Source: JBEKHT01 sp049511715 (lineage in GTDB: Bacteria > Chloroflexota > Anaerolineae > Anaerolineales > RBG-16-64-43). Taken from it: a DNA stretch of 64,000 nucleotides. Both the position numbers and the translations under genes were made by a program. Positions 8,710 through 17,590 of the stretch are shown here, piece by piece (position 1 is the first letter of the stretch; each line of letters opens with the position of its first letter). The notes beneath the pieces were generated by a model. The model did no database searches and was not told the DNA's origin. It saw nothing but the letters and a program-made list of their open reading frames with translations. Location: positions 1-64,000 of the forward strand of contig JBEKXU010000010.1 of assembly GCA_049511715.1 (NCBI GenBank), read 5' to 3'.

Positions 8710-10377
8710 CTAGCCGAACCTCTCTCGGAACTGCTCGAGCAGTTCCTCCTGGCGGTACACACGGGTCCGCCCCGACTGCTTGTCGATGACAGCGATCCGC
8801 TCTGTGCAGGAAAAACAGGGATCAAGGCTGCCAACGCTGATCGGGGCATCGGCAATAGTCATCCCTTGAAGCATCACAGGGATAGACTGCAGGTTGGGGT
8901 AGCTGGGAGCGCGCAGCCGCCAGCGGTAGGGCTGTTGGCCGCTGCCGGTCAGCACGTAGTGGTGCGCCTCGCCTCGCGCCGCTTCGACCGAACTCAGCCC
9001 CTCCCGGTAGGGAGGAATCTCTCTGACCTCTGCCAGGATCGGCCCCTCCGGCATTCGGGCCAGAACTTGGCGGACGATCTTGATGGATTCCATCAGCTCG
9101 CGAATGCGAACCATTGTGCGGGCCCAGCAGTCCCCGCCCTCTTCGACGCACACCTGGAAATCCAGCTCCCCATAGGCCGCATACGGGTGGTCTGCGCGCG
9201 CGTCGATGGCCAGCCCCGAGCCGCGAGCGGTCGGTCCCACGAGGCACAGGGCCTTGGCCGCCTCGGTGGAGATGACCCCGGAGTGCTGCAGCCGCGCCCT
9301 CAGGGAGCCGTCACCAAGAATGGCGTCCACCGCGGCCCCGGCCTCCTTTTCAACCTTGTCCAGGACTGTGAGGAACCTGGATTCGGCCCCCTCGGGAAGG
9401 TCTCGGGAAACCCCCCCGATCAGGTTCATGCCGTAGGTCTTGCGGTTTCCGGTGAGGAATTCTGCCAGCCACATGACGGGTTCGCGGATCCGCCACGCCT
9501 GCATGAACAGGGTGTCAAACCCGATAAAGTGGCAGGCCAGCCCGATCCACAGGAGATGGCTGTGAATGCGTTCCAGCTCCAGAATCAGGGAGCGCAAATA
9601 GCGGGCCCGGGCGGGGACCTCGATCTGGGCCGCCGCTTCGACGGCCTGGCAGTAGCCCGAGCTGTGCACGCAGCCGCAGATCCCGCAGATTCGCTCCGCC
9701 AGGAACGGCACCTGGTTGTAGGTCAGCGCCGCCTCGCCCAGCTTTTCGATCCCGCGGTGGTTGAAAAATCCGCGGTAGTCCATGCCGACGATTTGTTCCC
9801 CGTTCACGAAGAGGTTAATGAAAACGGGCTCCTCCAGGGTGGGGAAGAAGGGGCCAATGGGCAGGACCGAGCTGTCTTTCGGTGGAAGCCTAAGTTCAGG
9901 CCTTGCGTTCGCAACGGGTTCCGGGTGGCTGTTATATTGGAAGTCTTTGCGCAAGGGGAACAGGTCTTGAGGCCAATCATCCGGCAGTACCAGTCGCCGT
10001 GGGTCGGGGTGGCCGACGGGCTCCACCCCGATCATGTCCCGGACTTCCCGCTCCGACCAATTTGCGCCCGGGATGATCGGGGTTATCGAGTCGATGCGCG
10101 GATCCGTCGGTTCCACCTCTGCCCGCAGGAGCAAGAAGAGCTTCTCGCGGTCAAGCCCGAAGATGTTGGAAACCTCAAAGTAGCCCGAGAGGCCCCGTTT
10201 GTCTGTTCCAGCGGAGATGATAAATCGGCCGCCCAGCTGGTTGAGGACATATTGAGTAGCTTCTACGAGGTTGTCGCGCGGGACGGCGGCGAAGATTGTC
10301 CCTGCGCTCACCTGCTCCACGGTGACTTTGCCCCCCAGCTCTCGGGTCATTTTCTCTGCAATCGGGTGCGATGACAT
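8710..10377 (-). CDS. hyfG: NiFe-hydrogenase large subunit with N-terminal NuoC domain (HyfG/HycE)
   Basis: 555 residues. Residues 1 to about 150 are a NuoC-like domain ending in the GANWSEREVRDMIG and PLRKDF region; residues 170-555 are the NuoD-like catalytic part. All four nickel ligands are present: Cys231 and Cys234 in ERICGICG and Cys521 and Cys524 in DPCFSCTERIAVID. This marks a true group 4 hydrogenase, not a complex I subunit, where these Cys are lost. The enzyme should reduce protons to H2. It sits in the operon between the four-cluster ferredoxin and HyfH-like genes. Confidence 0.93.
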   Translation of the reverse strand: MSSHPIAEKMTRELGGKVTVEQVSAGTIFAAVPRDNLVEATQYVLNQLGGRFIISAGTDKRGLSGYFEVSNIFGLDREKLFLLLRAEVEPTDPRIDSITPIIPGANWSEREVRDMIGVEPVGHPDPRRLVLPDDWPQDLFPLRKDFQYNSHPEPVANARPELRLPPKDSSVLPIGPFFPTLEEPVFINLFVNGEQIVGMDYRGFFNHRGIEKLGEAALTYNQVPFLAERICGICGCVHSSGYCQAVEAAAQIEVPARARYLRSLILELERIHSHLLWIGLACHFIGFDTLFMQAWRIREPVMWLAEFLTGNRKTYGMNLIGGVSRDLPEGAESRFLTVLDKVEKEAGAAVDAILGDGSLRARLQHSGVISTEAAKALCLVGPTARGSGLAIDARADHPYAAYGELDFQVCVEEGGDCWARTMVRIRELMESIKIVRQVLARMPEGPILAEVREIPPYREGLSSVEAARGEAHHYVLTGSGQQPYRWRLRAPSYPNLQSIPVMLQGMTIADAPISVGSLDPCFSCTERIAVIDKQSGRTRVYRQEELLEQFRERFG

Positions 10378-10394
10378 CCGTCAACGATCTCCTT

Positions 10395-10922
10395 CTACCG
10401 ATGGGTCGCATCATGATTCCAATTGGGGGATAGCGTGATAACCGTGCCCCTTTCCCCGCCGGCGCGGCTGATCACTGTCCGCCCGGGCTTGCGGCGAGCC
10501 TGGGCCACCAGGACGTCCAATTCTCCGAAACCCAAGGCCCGGGATGAACAACTGGCAACGCAGGCAGGCTCCAGTCCTGCCTCGGTGCGCTCCAGGCAGA
10601 GATCGCACTTGCGGGCCACCTTGCTGGCCGGATCGAACCAAGTGGCCCCAAAGGGACAGGCCAGCGTACACAACCGGCAACCAATGCACTTCATGGCATC
10701 AATCGTCACGGCCTCTGGAGACTCACGGTGCAATGCTTGGGTGGGGCAGACGAGCGTGCAGGGACTATTCTCGCAGTGGCGGCAGTTCATGGGCACCGGG
10801 AAGGTTTCATCGATCAGCTGCACGAACATGTTCGAGCGGCCATGGTGTTCACGCTCGCAAGCCACCTCGCACCCGCGGCAGTAGATGCAACGGCTCAGGT
10901 CCATGTACAGGACTCTAGTCAT
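10395..10922 (-). CDS. Four-cluster ferredoxin of formate hydrogenlyase (HydN/HycB/HyfA type)
   Basis: 175 residues with four Cys motifs: CIYCRGCEVACE near residue 12, CRHCENSPCTLVCP near 47, CIGCRLCTLACP near 80 and CDLCLERTEAGLEPACVASC near 106. This DMSO-reductase-type iron-sulfur subunit pattern fits the electron carrier that docks on formate dehydrogenase H. It overlaps the fdhF stop by 8 bases and lies 17 bases before the large-subunit gene, so it should link formate oxidation to the hydrogenase. Separating HydN from HycB needs an alignment. Confidence 0.9.
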   Translation of the reverse strand: MTRVLYMDLSRCIYCRGCEVACEREHHGRSNMFVQLIDETFPVPMNCRHCENSPCTLVCPTQALHRESPEAVTIDAMKCIGCRLCTLACPFGATWFDPASKVARKCDLCLERTEAGLEPACVASCSSRALGFGELDVLVAQARRKPGRTVISRAGGERGTVITLSPNWNHDATHR

Positions 10923-13002
10923 CTTGGTTGGCCTTCTCCGCCTGCGCTTTCAGAGGGGAAATCCTGCAGGCCGACACTTTGTACTCCGGTATCTTCGCTT
11001 TCGGATCGAGGGCGTCGTTGGTGAGGACGTTCGTGGCCGGGAAGTGGAACGGCATGAAGACCACATCCTCGCTGATCTGCCGGCTGACTCGGGCGCGGGC
11101 TTGGGCTTGGCCCCGTCGGGTGCTGACTTCCATCATCTCGCCATCCCCGATGCCAAACCGTTGTGCCGTGGCCGGGTTCAGTTGCACGAAAAGCTCCGGT
11201 TCCCGCCGATTCAGGGCGGGCGTCCTTCGGGTCATGGCCCCCGAGTTATAGTGCATCACGACCCGTCCGGTCGTGAGCACTAGCGGAAACTCGGCGGATG
11301 TTTCCTCGGCGGGAGGTTGGAATTCGACCGGCGTAATGACGCCGCGCCCCTCGGGCTTGAGGAAGCTGTCAACGTACATAATGGGCGTTCCCGGATGATC
11401 CGGACTCGGGCAGGGCCAAGCGATCCCGCCCGAGGTGGCCTGAACTCGCGACGGCGTGATCCCGGCATAACTCGGGACCAGACGGTTGATTTCCGAGAGG
11501 ACCTCTTCCTCGACCCCGTAAGCGAAGGCCGACGCCATTCCGAGGCGTTCCGCCAAGTCGCAGAGGATTTGCCAGTCGGGATGCGACTCGCCCACCGGTT
11601 CGACAGCCTTTTCGAGCCATTGCACCCGTCGGTCGGTCGTCGTCTTGGTCCCGCGCTTCTCCGCAAAGGAGGCGCCGGGCAGGATGACATCGGCCAGCTC
11701 GGCCGTCTCGGACATAAACAGCTCGATCACCGCCAGGAAGTCCAGATGCTCGAGCCCCTCGCGAACATGCTGGGCGTTCGGATCCCCGACGACCGGGTTC
11801 TCTCCCATGATCAGCATCGTGCGCAGGTCTCCGCGATTGGCCGCCTGGCTCATTTCCACCAGGGTCATCCCGACTTTGCCCGAAAGCTCCTCCGGCGGGC
11901 AGCCCCAGGCGGAGGCGAACTTGGTCCGTACCTCCGGGGTGGTCACCGGCTGGTAACCAGGGAATACGTTGACCAGTGCGCCCATGTCGCAGGCGCCCTG
12001 GACGTTGTCCTGGCCGCGCAAGGGGTTGACGCCGGTGCCGGGGCGCCCGAGTTGTCCGCACAACATGGCCAAGTCAGCACAAGCAATCACGGTATCGGTG
12101 CCGCAGGTGTGCTGGGTCACGCCCATGCAGTAGATGATGGCGGCGGCGCCCGCCTTGGCGTATGCCCGCGCCGCCTGGCGGATGCGCTCAGCCGGGACGT
12201 GGGTGATCCCCTCGGCTCGCTCGGGGGGATAGTTCTGTACGACCTTGCGAAGGGCCTCGAACCCGGTCGTGCGCTCGGCAACGAAGGTCCGGTTGTACAG
12301 CTCCTCATCAACGATCACGTTCATCATCGCGTTGAGCAGGGTGATATCACTCCCCGGCAGGAGTTGAAGAAAGATGTCGGCGTTCCAAGCCGTGGGGGTG
12401 ACCCGCGGGTCCGCCACAATAAGAGTGGCCCCGTGCTCTTCCGCATCCATCACCCAGCGAGACACGATGGGGTGGTTCTCGGCGAAGTTGGAACCGACCA
12501 CCAGCAGGCAGTCTGAATTGGCAAAGTCGGTGATTGGATTTGTCATCGCGCCCGAGCCGAACGTTGCGGCCAGACCGGCCACTGTGGGGCTGTGTCAGAG
12601 ACGGGCGCAGTGGTCTATGTTGTTGGTCCCGAGCCGGCGGGCCAGCTTCTGCAACAGATAGTTTTCCTCATTGGTGCATTTCCCCGAGGCGAGAAAGCCG
12701 AGGGCGTCTGCCCCGTGTTCCTGCCGTGTGCGTATGATGTTCTCGGCGATTAGGCCCAAGGCCTCGTCCCAGGAGATCCTCTCGAAGTCTCCGCCCACCC
12801 GCTTCAAAGGGTAGTGGAGTCTCTCGGGGTGATAGACAAGATCCAGGGCGGAATTCCCTTTGGGACACAGGGCGCCTTCATTCGTGGGGTGATCTTTCTT
12901 GTACTCCAGGCCGACTGCGGTTCCGTCTTGGACGCGGATATAGAAACCGCAGCCCACTCCGCAGTAGGGACAGATGCTGGGGACAAGCGAAGATTCCTTC
13001 AT
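10915..13002 (-). CDS. fdhF: Formate dehydrogenase H, selenocysteine-containing catalytic subunit
   Basis: Two ORFs in the same frame (12595-13002 and 10915-12582) are separated only by a TGA at 12597-12595. Read through, they give 695 residues with selenocysteine at 136 in the context HCARL-U-HSPTVAG, where E. coli FdhF has its Sec and adjacent His. Cys11, Cys14, Cys18 and Cys46 bind the [4Fe-4S] cluster, Lys48 follows, and the molybdopterin domains extend to the C terminus (QLNPATAQRFG region near residue 600). It oxidises formate to CO2 at a Mo-bis-MGD centre. A SECIS hairpin follows the UGA. The start ATG overlaps the stop of a small upstream ORF. Confidence 0.94.
12566..12582 (-). promoter_or_regulatory. 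Bacterial SECIS hairpin for Sec136 of fdhF
   Basis: On the mRNA strand the bases form GUGGCC-GGUCU-GGCCGC: six pairs (one G-U) closed by a GGUCU loop. The loop starts 18 bases after the UGA. As I recall the E. coli fdhF element, it has the same GGUCU loop at the same distance. SelB should bind this hairpin and deliver selenocysteinyl-tRNA. No bulged U is seen in the stem, which differs from E. coli. The selenium genes themselves are not in the window. Confidence 0.85.
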
Positions 13003-13190
13003 TCTTCATACTCCTCGTGACCGGTGTACTGGATACCCCTGCTGTGTGCAGCATTCTCCAGCCGGGAGGACATGTGCCGTGATCCTGCCGGACCCCTCAG
13101 GCAGCACCGGTTCTTGTGCCGAGGATCTTCAAGGACCGGGACCGGCTCACAATCGGCCAGCGAGGGATCGGCCCTGGCTGGGCAGCTCAT
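12999..13190 (-). CDS. Small Cys-containing ORF coupled to fdhF (function unknown)
   Basis: 63 residues, no family recognised. Cys at positions 3, 14, 29 and 30; the C terminus is acidic (HEEYEE). Its TGA overlaps the fdhF ATG (ATGA) and its own ATG overlaps the stop of the ORF before it, a double overlap unlikely if neither were translated. About two thirds of its codons end in G or C. It may instead be a leader that only couples translation. Existence is plausible, function unknown. Confidence 0.4.
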   Translation of the reverse strand: MSCPARADPSLADCEPVPVLEDPRHKNRCCLRGPAGSRHMSSRLENAAHSRGIQYTGHEEYEE

Positions 13191-13390
13191 GGCGCATTCG
13201 GCAAAGGGCTGTCGGAGATTGTGGGGACGGATCGGGCGCCGTCCTGTCCGCCCCGAACCTGGATCGCGGGGTCCGGACCCACAGGCAGAGGAAGCCTGCG
13301 CTGGCCAACCCGTCTGCAGAAAATGTGGGTGTTGGCGATCTTGTAGTCGAAAAGCCGCATGTCCCAGGAACCGGACGCATTGGCTTCCAT
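13187..13390 (-). CDS. Small ORF at the head of the formate hydrogenlyase operon (function unknown)
   Basis: 67 residues, no family recognised. The first half is rich in ordinary codons and reads like protein (WDMRLFDYKIANTHIFCRRVG); the second half is Pro/Gly-rich. The ATG at 13390 is preceded by GTGAGGACC, a reasonable ribosome binding site about 8 bases away. The stop overlaps the next ORF by ATGA. It is the first ORF after the probable operon promoter at 13461. It may be a regulatory or assembly peptide; this is only inference. Confidence 0.4.
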   Translation of the reverse strand: MEANASGSWDMRLFDYKIANTHIFCRRVGQRRLPLPVGPDPAIQVRGGQDGARSVPTISDSPLPNAP

Positions 13391-13906
13391 GGACAGGTCC
13401 TCACGATCCAGCAAGCTTCTCGGTCGGGCAGGCGCGATTGTGACACTCTTCTCTTGACGGATTATACGCCAGGGATCTGGCGCGCAGAAGGCACAAAACC
13501 CATGGGGAAGGTAGTGAGTTTTGTAGGGAATGGTTTGGGGCCGGCGTGCTGACAAGGAGGAGCCCGAAAATCGGACTGGCCCCTCGGATAAGTTCCGTGC
13601 TGCCGCTTGCCACAGTCCAGGTGTCCTGACCAGCGGGCAGGATGGAAGAGATCCTTCGAGGTTTCCCCCAGCGGCGCAGGGCAAAGGCAATCTCACTCGA
13701 GCGAAACTGCCCGACCTCGAGGTCGAACAGCTGTTAGGGCGTGGACGATCACTGCTGGAAGGAAGACGGCTAGGCGGATGCTTCTGTCACCGAAGAGCGG
13801 GGCAGTTGGCTGGCCCCGCTTGGGCTTTCTCGCGGGACCCGCGGCCAATCCTGCCCGAGACCCCGCCAGGTCTCCGGAGGTGCCCCGGCGAGTCCCTAAG
13901 AGGAGG
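13391..13906. other. Non-coding stretch upstream of the formate hydrogenlyase operon
   Basis: No ORF here has homologous-looking sequence. It holds the operon promoter (13461-13466, minus strand), and the rest has no recognisable repeat or RNA. ORFs predicted on either strand are GC-rich random frames. Confidence 0.5.
13461..13489 (-). promoter_or_regulatory. Promoter of the formate hydrogenlyase operon
   Basis: On the minus strand a perfect TATAAT (13466-13461, followed by CC) lies 17 bases from TTCTGC (13489-13484), a weak -35 box. Transcription should begin near 13454, about 64 bases before the first small ORF. No sigma54 (FhlA-type) GG/GC pattern was seen, so control may differ from E. 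coli. Confidence 0.5.
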
Positions 13907-13979
13907 TGCCCCCATGGGGATTCGGACCCCAGTTTAGGCCTTGAAAGGGCCGCGTCCTGGTCCTCTAGACGATGGGGGC
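13907..13979 (-). tRNA. tRNA-Glu (anticodon UUC)
   Basis: 73 bases. The acceptor stem GCCCCCA pairs with TGGGGGC, with discriminator A. The anticodon loop CTTTCAA gives UUC, and the T-loop is in the ACTGGGGTCCGAATCCCC arm. No CCA is encoded. A -10 box with a good -35 lies 19 bases upstream. Confidence 0.93.
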
Positions 13980-13997
13980 CTGCCTCGATCGCGCGGC

Positions 13998-14026
13998 ATT
14001 GTATCACGCAGGGAGGGTGGTCACAA
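13998..14026 (-). promoter_or_regulatory. Promoter of tRNA-Glu
   Basis: On the minus strand TTGTGA (14026-14021) and TACAAT (14003-13998) are 17 bases apart, and the expected start near 13991 lies 12 bases before the tRNA. The promoter overlaps the very end of the DUF3109 gene at 14021. Confidence 0.65.
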
Positions 14027-14590
14027 TATTCTTCCAGCCCTGCGCAGGGCGGCGAGCTCTTTTCCCAGAAGAGTTCGGATTGGGGTTGTCTGCGCCGTGC
14101 CACGGAGACAACTTGCCGCTTCATCGACCAGCTCGGCTGTGGCTGCCAGGGTCAGGCGTGCCCGGCTGTCGAAGGTGAGCGGGTGCATGAGACAATAGAA
14201 GGGTTTAAAGCGCCAGCGATGCTGACCGAGCGCTTCCCCCGCCAGCTGTAGAGCGCAACGGTAATCTCGCCGCAGGAAGATGCACTCGGTCCCCGCAAGA
14301 CGGCCGGGCATGGGGGCGGTCGCGCTTGCCAGGACCCGGCCGCTGGGCATGTCGGCATCCTCTTCCGATTGCGCACGAAACCAACGACCCGGATCGCGCC
14401 GTTCCGCCTCCAGGAAGGGGGAGATTTGGGCCACATGGGCCTGAAGATCCTGCACTTCTTGCAGATCCAGCCATACCCCGTAGTCACAGCAAGCGGCACG
14501 GCATTCCAATAGCTCGCACCTTCGCAGGGGTACGTCATCCTGCAGACGCTCGGCGAGATCGAACGAGTGGTCGAAGCGAAGGATGCTCAT
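14021..14590 (-). CDS. DUF3109/YkgJ-like Cys-cluster protein
   Basis: 189 residues. Motifs are CRAACCDYGVWLD near residue 30, GTECIFLRRDYRCALQLAGEA near 110-130 and FKPFYCLMHPL near 140. This set of conserved Cys is typical of the DUF3109/YkgJ family, thought to bind zinc or iron-sulfur; the exact role is unknown. A related gene lies at 56969 with the same motif order. It directly follows uvrA (1-base overlap at 14590) and may be cotranscribed. Confidence 0.7.
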   Translation of the reverse strand: MSILRFDHSFDLAERLQDDVPLRRCELLECRAACCDYGVWLDLQEVQDLQAHVAQISPFLEAERRDPGRWFRAQSEEDADMPSGRVLASATAPMPGRLAGTECIFLRRDYRCALQLAGEALGQHRWRFKPFYCLMHPLTFDSRARLTLAATAELVDEAASCLRGTAQTTPIRTLLGKELAALRRAGRIL

Positions 14591-17556
14591 TACGCTACCG
14601 CTTTGCGTCGGCGGACTTTCGGATGCGACCCCGACGGGCTGGTCTGCGGGTGGAGTACCTCCCTCAGGTAGCGTCCCGTGTGGGAATGGGGCGACCTGGC
14701 CACCTCCTCTGGAGTTCCTTGAGCAACCACTTCGCCCCCGGCATCCCCTCCTTCCGGTCCAAGGTCAATAATGTGGTCAGCCACCTTGATCACGTCGAGG
14801 TTATGCTCAATGACTGCCACTGTATGTCCCTCGTCCACAAGCCTGTTCAACACCGAAATCAGTCGAAGGACGTCGGCCGCGTGCAGGCCGACCGTCGGCT
14901 CGTCCAGAATATAGAGAGTGTGTCCGCTGGCCTTCCGAGAGAGTTCGCGCGCCAGCTTGACCCGTTGCGCTTCGCCCCCCGACAGAGTGGGTGCGGGTTG
15001 CCCCAGTCGAATGTATCCAAGCCCGACGTCAAATAGTGTGTCGAGCTTGCGGACCATGTTGGGGAAGGCCTTGAAGGTCTCTCGGGCCTCCTCCACCGTG
15101 GTTTCCAGAATCTCGGAGATGTTCTTCCCCTTGAACTGCACCTGGAGCGTTTCGCGGTTGAACCGGGCTCCGTTGCAGACCTCGCACGGAACATAGACGT
15201 CGGGAAGAAACTGCATCGAGACCTGGATCTGGCCCTGCCCCTCGCAAGCCTCGCACCGCCCCCCGCGTACGTTGAAAGAAAACCGTCCTGGCCGATAGCC
15301 TCGAACTTTGGATCCGGGAAGCGCGGCAAACAGGTCCCGTATCTCGCCGTAGAGCCCGACGTAGGTTGCCGGATTGGACCGTGGTGTCCGCCCGATGGGC
15401 GTCTGGTCAATATCAATGACTTTCTTGACCTCGCCAGCCCCTTCGATCCGGTCACAGGCTGAGCGGCCAGAGAGGGTTCCGGCGGGCGATGCCAGGCCGC
15501 GGGAAAGTACGTCCAATAGCAACGTGGACTTGCCAGACCCGGAGACTCCGGTGATGCAGACCAGCTGGCCGAGAGGAATCTGGACCGTTAGATTCTTGAG
15601 ATTGTTGGCCCGCGCCCCGACCACGGTGAGATACTTTCCATTGCCCGGGCGGCGATGGCCTGGCACCTTGGCTTGTAGTCGACCGGCCAGGTAGCGCCCC
15701 GTCAGGGACCGCGGATTCCTGGCCAGTTTCTCCGGCGGACCCTCGCCCACAAGATGGCCCCCCGCGGGTCCCGCCCCCGGCCCCAGATCAATCACCCAAT
15801 CGCAAGAGCGGATTATGGCCAAGTCATGCTCGACAACGAGCACCGTGTTGCCCAGGTCGCGCATCTGTCTCAAGCCCGCCACCAGGCGGTCCGTATCGCG
15901 GGGATGAAGCCCTACGGAGGGCTCGTCCAGGACGTAGAGCACCCCACTAAGACGCGAGCCGATCTGGGTTGCCATGCGGATCCGCTGCGCCTCTCCCCCC
16001 GACAACGTCGCGCTCGGCCTCGACAGCGTCAGGTACTCCAGTCCTACTTGCGTGAGGAATTCCAGGCGAGCACCCATCTCGCGCAAGATGGGTGCTGCGA
16101 TCGTTCGAGCGGTCCGGCCGCCCAAAGGACCATCGCCCGGCCGCGCCTCCATTTCCGCCAGCCACGAATGGAGGCGGGTCAGCGTCCAGTCGCTGACTTC
16201 GACGATGCTGTGGTCATCCAGCGTGACCGCCAAGGATTCAGGGCGCAGGCGCTTGCCGTCGCAGGCATCACAGGTCCTTTCGCTCATCAGGGCTTCAATG
16301 CGTTCCCGCAGGATGGACGAGGAAGTCTCCCGGTAGCGGCGCTGCAGGGCTGGGATCATCCCCTCGAAAGGCATTTCGAAGGACCCAGGCCGTCCGTTGC
16401 GGGTCTCGAAGGGTACGGCGATTTTCTCTTCGCCGGTCCCCTGGAGTATGCGCCCCAGGGTGGAGGCGTCGATCTCGCTCACCGGGGCATCCCAGTCCAG
16501 GCTGAAGTGGGCCACCAAAGCCTCCAGCAGGGGCCAGTAGGACCCTTCTTCGCGCGGAGAGCCGCTGCTGCGACGCCGCTCGAAAGCAAGATCCATCGCC
16601 GAGAAAGCCCCCTCACCGGGTGCCAGGCTGCGATCCGGGATGACCTTGTCCGGGTCAATCTCGAGCCGGGTACCCAGCCCCTGACAGGCTGGGCAGGCCC
16701 CACGGGGCGAGTTGAAAGAAAAGCTGGCCGGTTCGATCTCAGGCAAGCTGGTCCCGTCGTACGAACAAGCCAATTTCTCAGAAAACGACAGATCGCTCGG
16801 AGGATCCGCGGAAAGATCTTGGACGATCAGATAACCGTCCCCCAAGCGCAAAGCGGTTTCCACCGAATCCGTCAGCCGCGTGAGGAAATCCGACCCCGCC
16901 TCGTCGGTCAGAGGCAGCGCGGGAACGACCAGCCGATCCACAACGGCCTCGATGTTGTGAGGTCGATGGGGGTCCAGGTCCAATTCCGACTCCACGCCGT
17001 ACAGCGTGCCATCTACCCGCATGCGCACGAAGCCGGAATGTTGCATTTCCTGAATAGCGGCCTCGTGACCTCCCTTTCGCCCACGTACGACGGGGGCGAG
17101 AAGCACTAGGCGCGTTCCCGCCGGTTTGTCGGCCAAGGTTGACACAATCTCCTGGGCCGATTGCCTTTGAACCTCACGGCCGCAGACTGGACAGTGAGGA
17201 GTGCCCAGACGGGCATACAGGAGGCGCAAGTAGTCGTAGATCTCAGTGACCGTTCCGACCGTGGAACGCGGGTTGGCCCAGGGGGCGCGCTGGTCGATGG
17301 CCATGGCCGGGGAGAGGCCCTCGATCGAGTCCACATCTGGTTTTCGAAGCTGCCCCAGGAACTGGCGAGCGTAGATCGAAAGCGACTCAACATAGCGACG
17401 CTGACCTTCCGCGAAAAGTGTGTCGAAAGCCAGGGATGATTTTCCCGACCCGGAAATCCCCGTGATGACGACGAGCTTCAACCGCGGGATATTCACCGAC
17501 AGGTTCTTAAGATTGTGTTCCCGCGCTCCGACGACGCGGATGACGCTCTCAGACAT
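14590..17556 (-). CDS. uvrA: UvrABC excinuclease subunit A
   Basis: 988 residues, the normal UvrA size. Two ABC ATPase halves carry Walker A motifs GISGSGKSSLAFDTL and GVSGSGKSTLLLDVL, with ABC signatures LSGGEAQRIRMA and LSGGEAQRVKLA. Zinc-binding sets are CPVCG and CDACDG in the first half and CEACEGQ...CEVCNG in the second. It recognises DNA damage and loads UvrB. I chose the ATG at 17556 (MSESVIRVVGAREHNLKNL): a TATAAT lies 29 bases upstream, so the 154 extra residues of the longest frame cannot be transcribed from it. Confidence 0.97.
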   Translation of the reverse strand: MSESVIRVVGAREHNLKNLSVNIPRLKLVVITGISGSGKSSLAFDTLFAEGQRRYVESLSIYARQFLGQLRKPDVDSIEGLSPAMAIDQRAPWANPRSTVGTVTEIYDYLRLLYARLGTPHCPVCGREVQRQSAQEIVSTLADKPAGTRLVLLAPVVRGRKGGHEAAIQEMQHSGFVRMRVDGTLYGVESELDLDPHRPHNIEAVVDRLVVPALPLTDEAGSDFLTRLTDSVETALRLGDGYLIVQDLSADPPSDLSFSEKLACSYDGTSLPEIEPASFSFNSPRGACPACQGLGTRLEIDPDKVIPDRSLAPGEGAFSAMDLAFERRRSSGSPREEGSYWPLLEALVAHFSLDWDAPVSEIDASTLGRILQGTGEEKIAVPFETRNGRPGSFEMPFEGMIPALQRRYRETSSSILRERIEALMSERTCDACDGKRLRPESLAVTLDDHSIVEVSDWTLTRLHSWLAEMEARPGDGPLGGRTARTIAAPILREMGARLEFLTQVGLEYLTLSRPSATLSGGEAQRIRMATQIGSRLSGVLYVLDEPSVGLHPRDTDRLVAGLRQMRDLGNTVLVVEHDLAIIRSCDWVIDLGPGAGPAGGHLVGEGPPEKLARNPRSLTGRYLAGRLQAKVPGHRRPGNGKYLTVVGARANNLKNLTVQIPLGQLVCITGVSGSGKSTLLLDVLSRGLASPAGTLSGRSACDRIEGAGEVKKVIDIDQTPIGRTPRSNPATYVGLYGEIRDLFAALPGSKVRGYRPGRFSFNVRGGRCEACEGQGQIQVSMQFLPDVYVPCEVCNGARFNRETLQVQFKGKNISEILETTVEEARETFKAFPNMVRKLDTLFDVGLGYIRLGQPAPTLSGGEAQRVKLARELSRKASGHTLYILDEPTVGLHAADVLRLISVLNRLVDEGHTVAVIEHNLDVIKVADHIIDLGPEGGDAGGEVVAQGTPEEVARSPHSHTGRYLREVLHPQTSPSGSHPKVRRRKAVA

Positions 17557-17584
17557 ACGCACCTGCCCGTCCTTGGGGAAGCCT

Positions 17585-17590
17585 ATTATA
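17585..17590 (-). promoter_or_regulatory. -10 box of uvrA
   Basis: Minus-strand TATAAT (17590-17585) places the transcript start near 17577, about 21 bases before the uvrA ATG. No clear -35 at 16-18 bases; no LexA-type box recognised. Confidence 0.5.

Noticed and set aside
12583..12598. Frameshift or nonsense mutation splitting a formate dehydrogenase gene
   Set aside because: Both parts are in the same frame, the TGA is exactly at the Sec position and a SECIS-like hairpin follows.
13530..14251. Plus- and minus-strand ORFs of 130-215 residues around the tRNA-Glu
   Set aside because: They run across the tRNA and the DUF3109 gene and read as Arg/Pro/Ser-rich noise.
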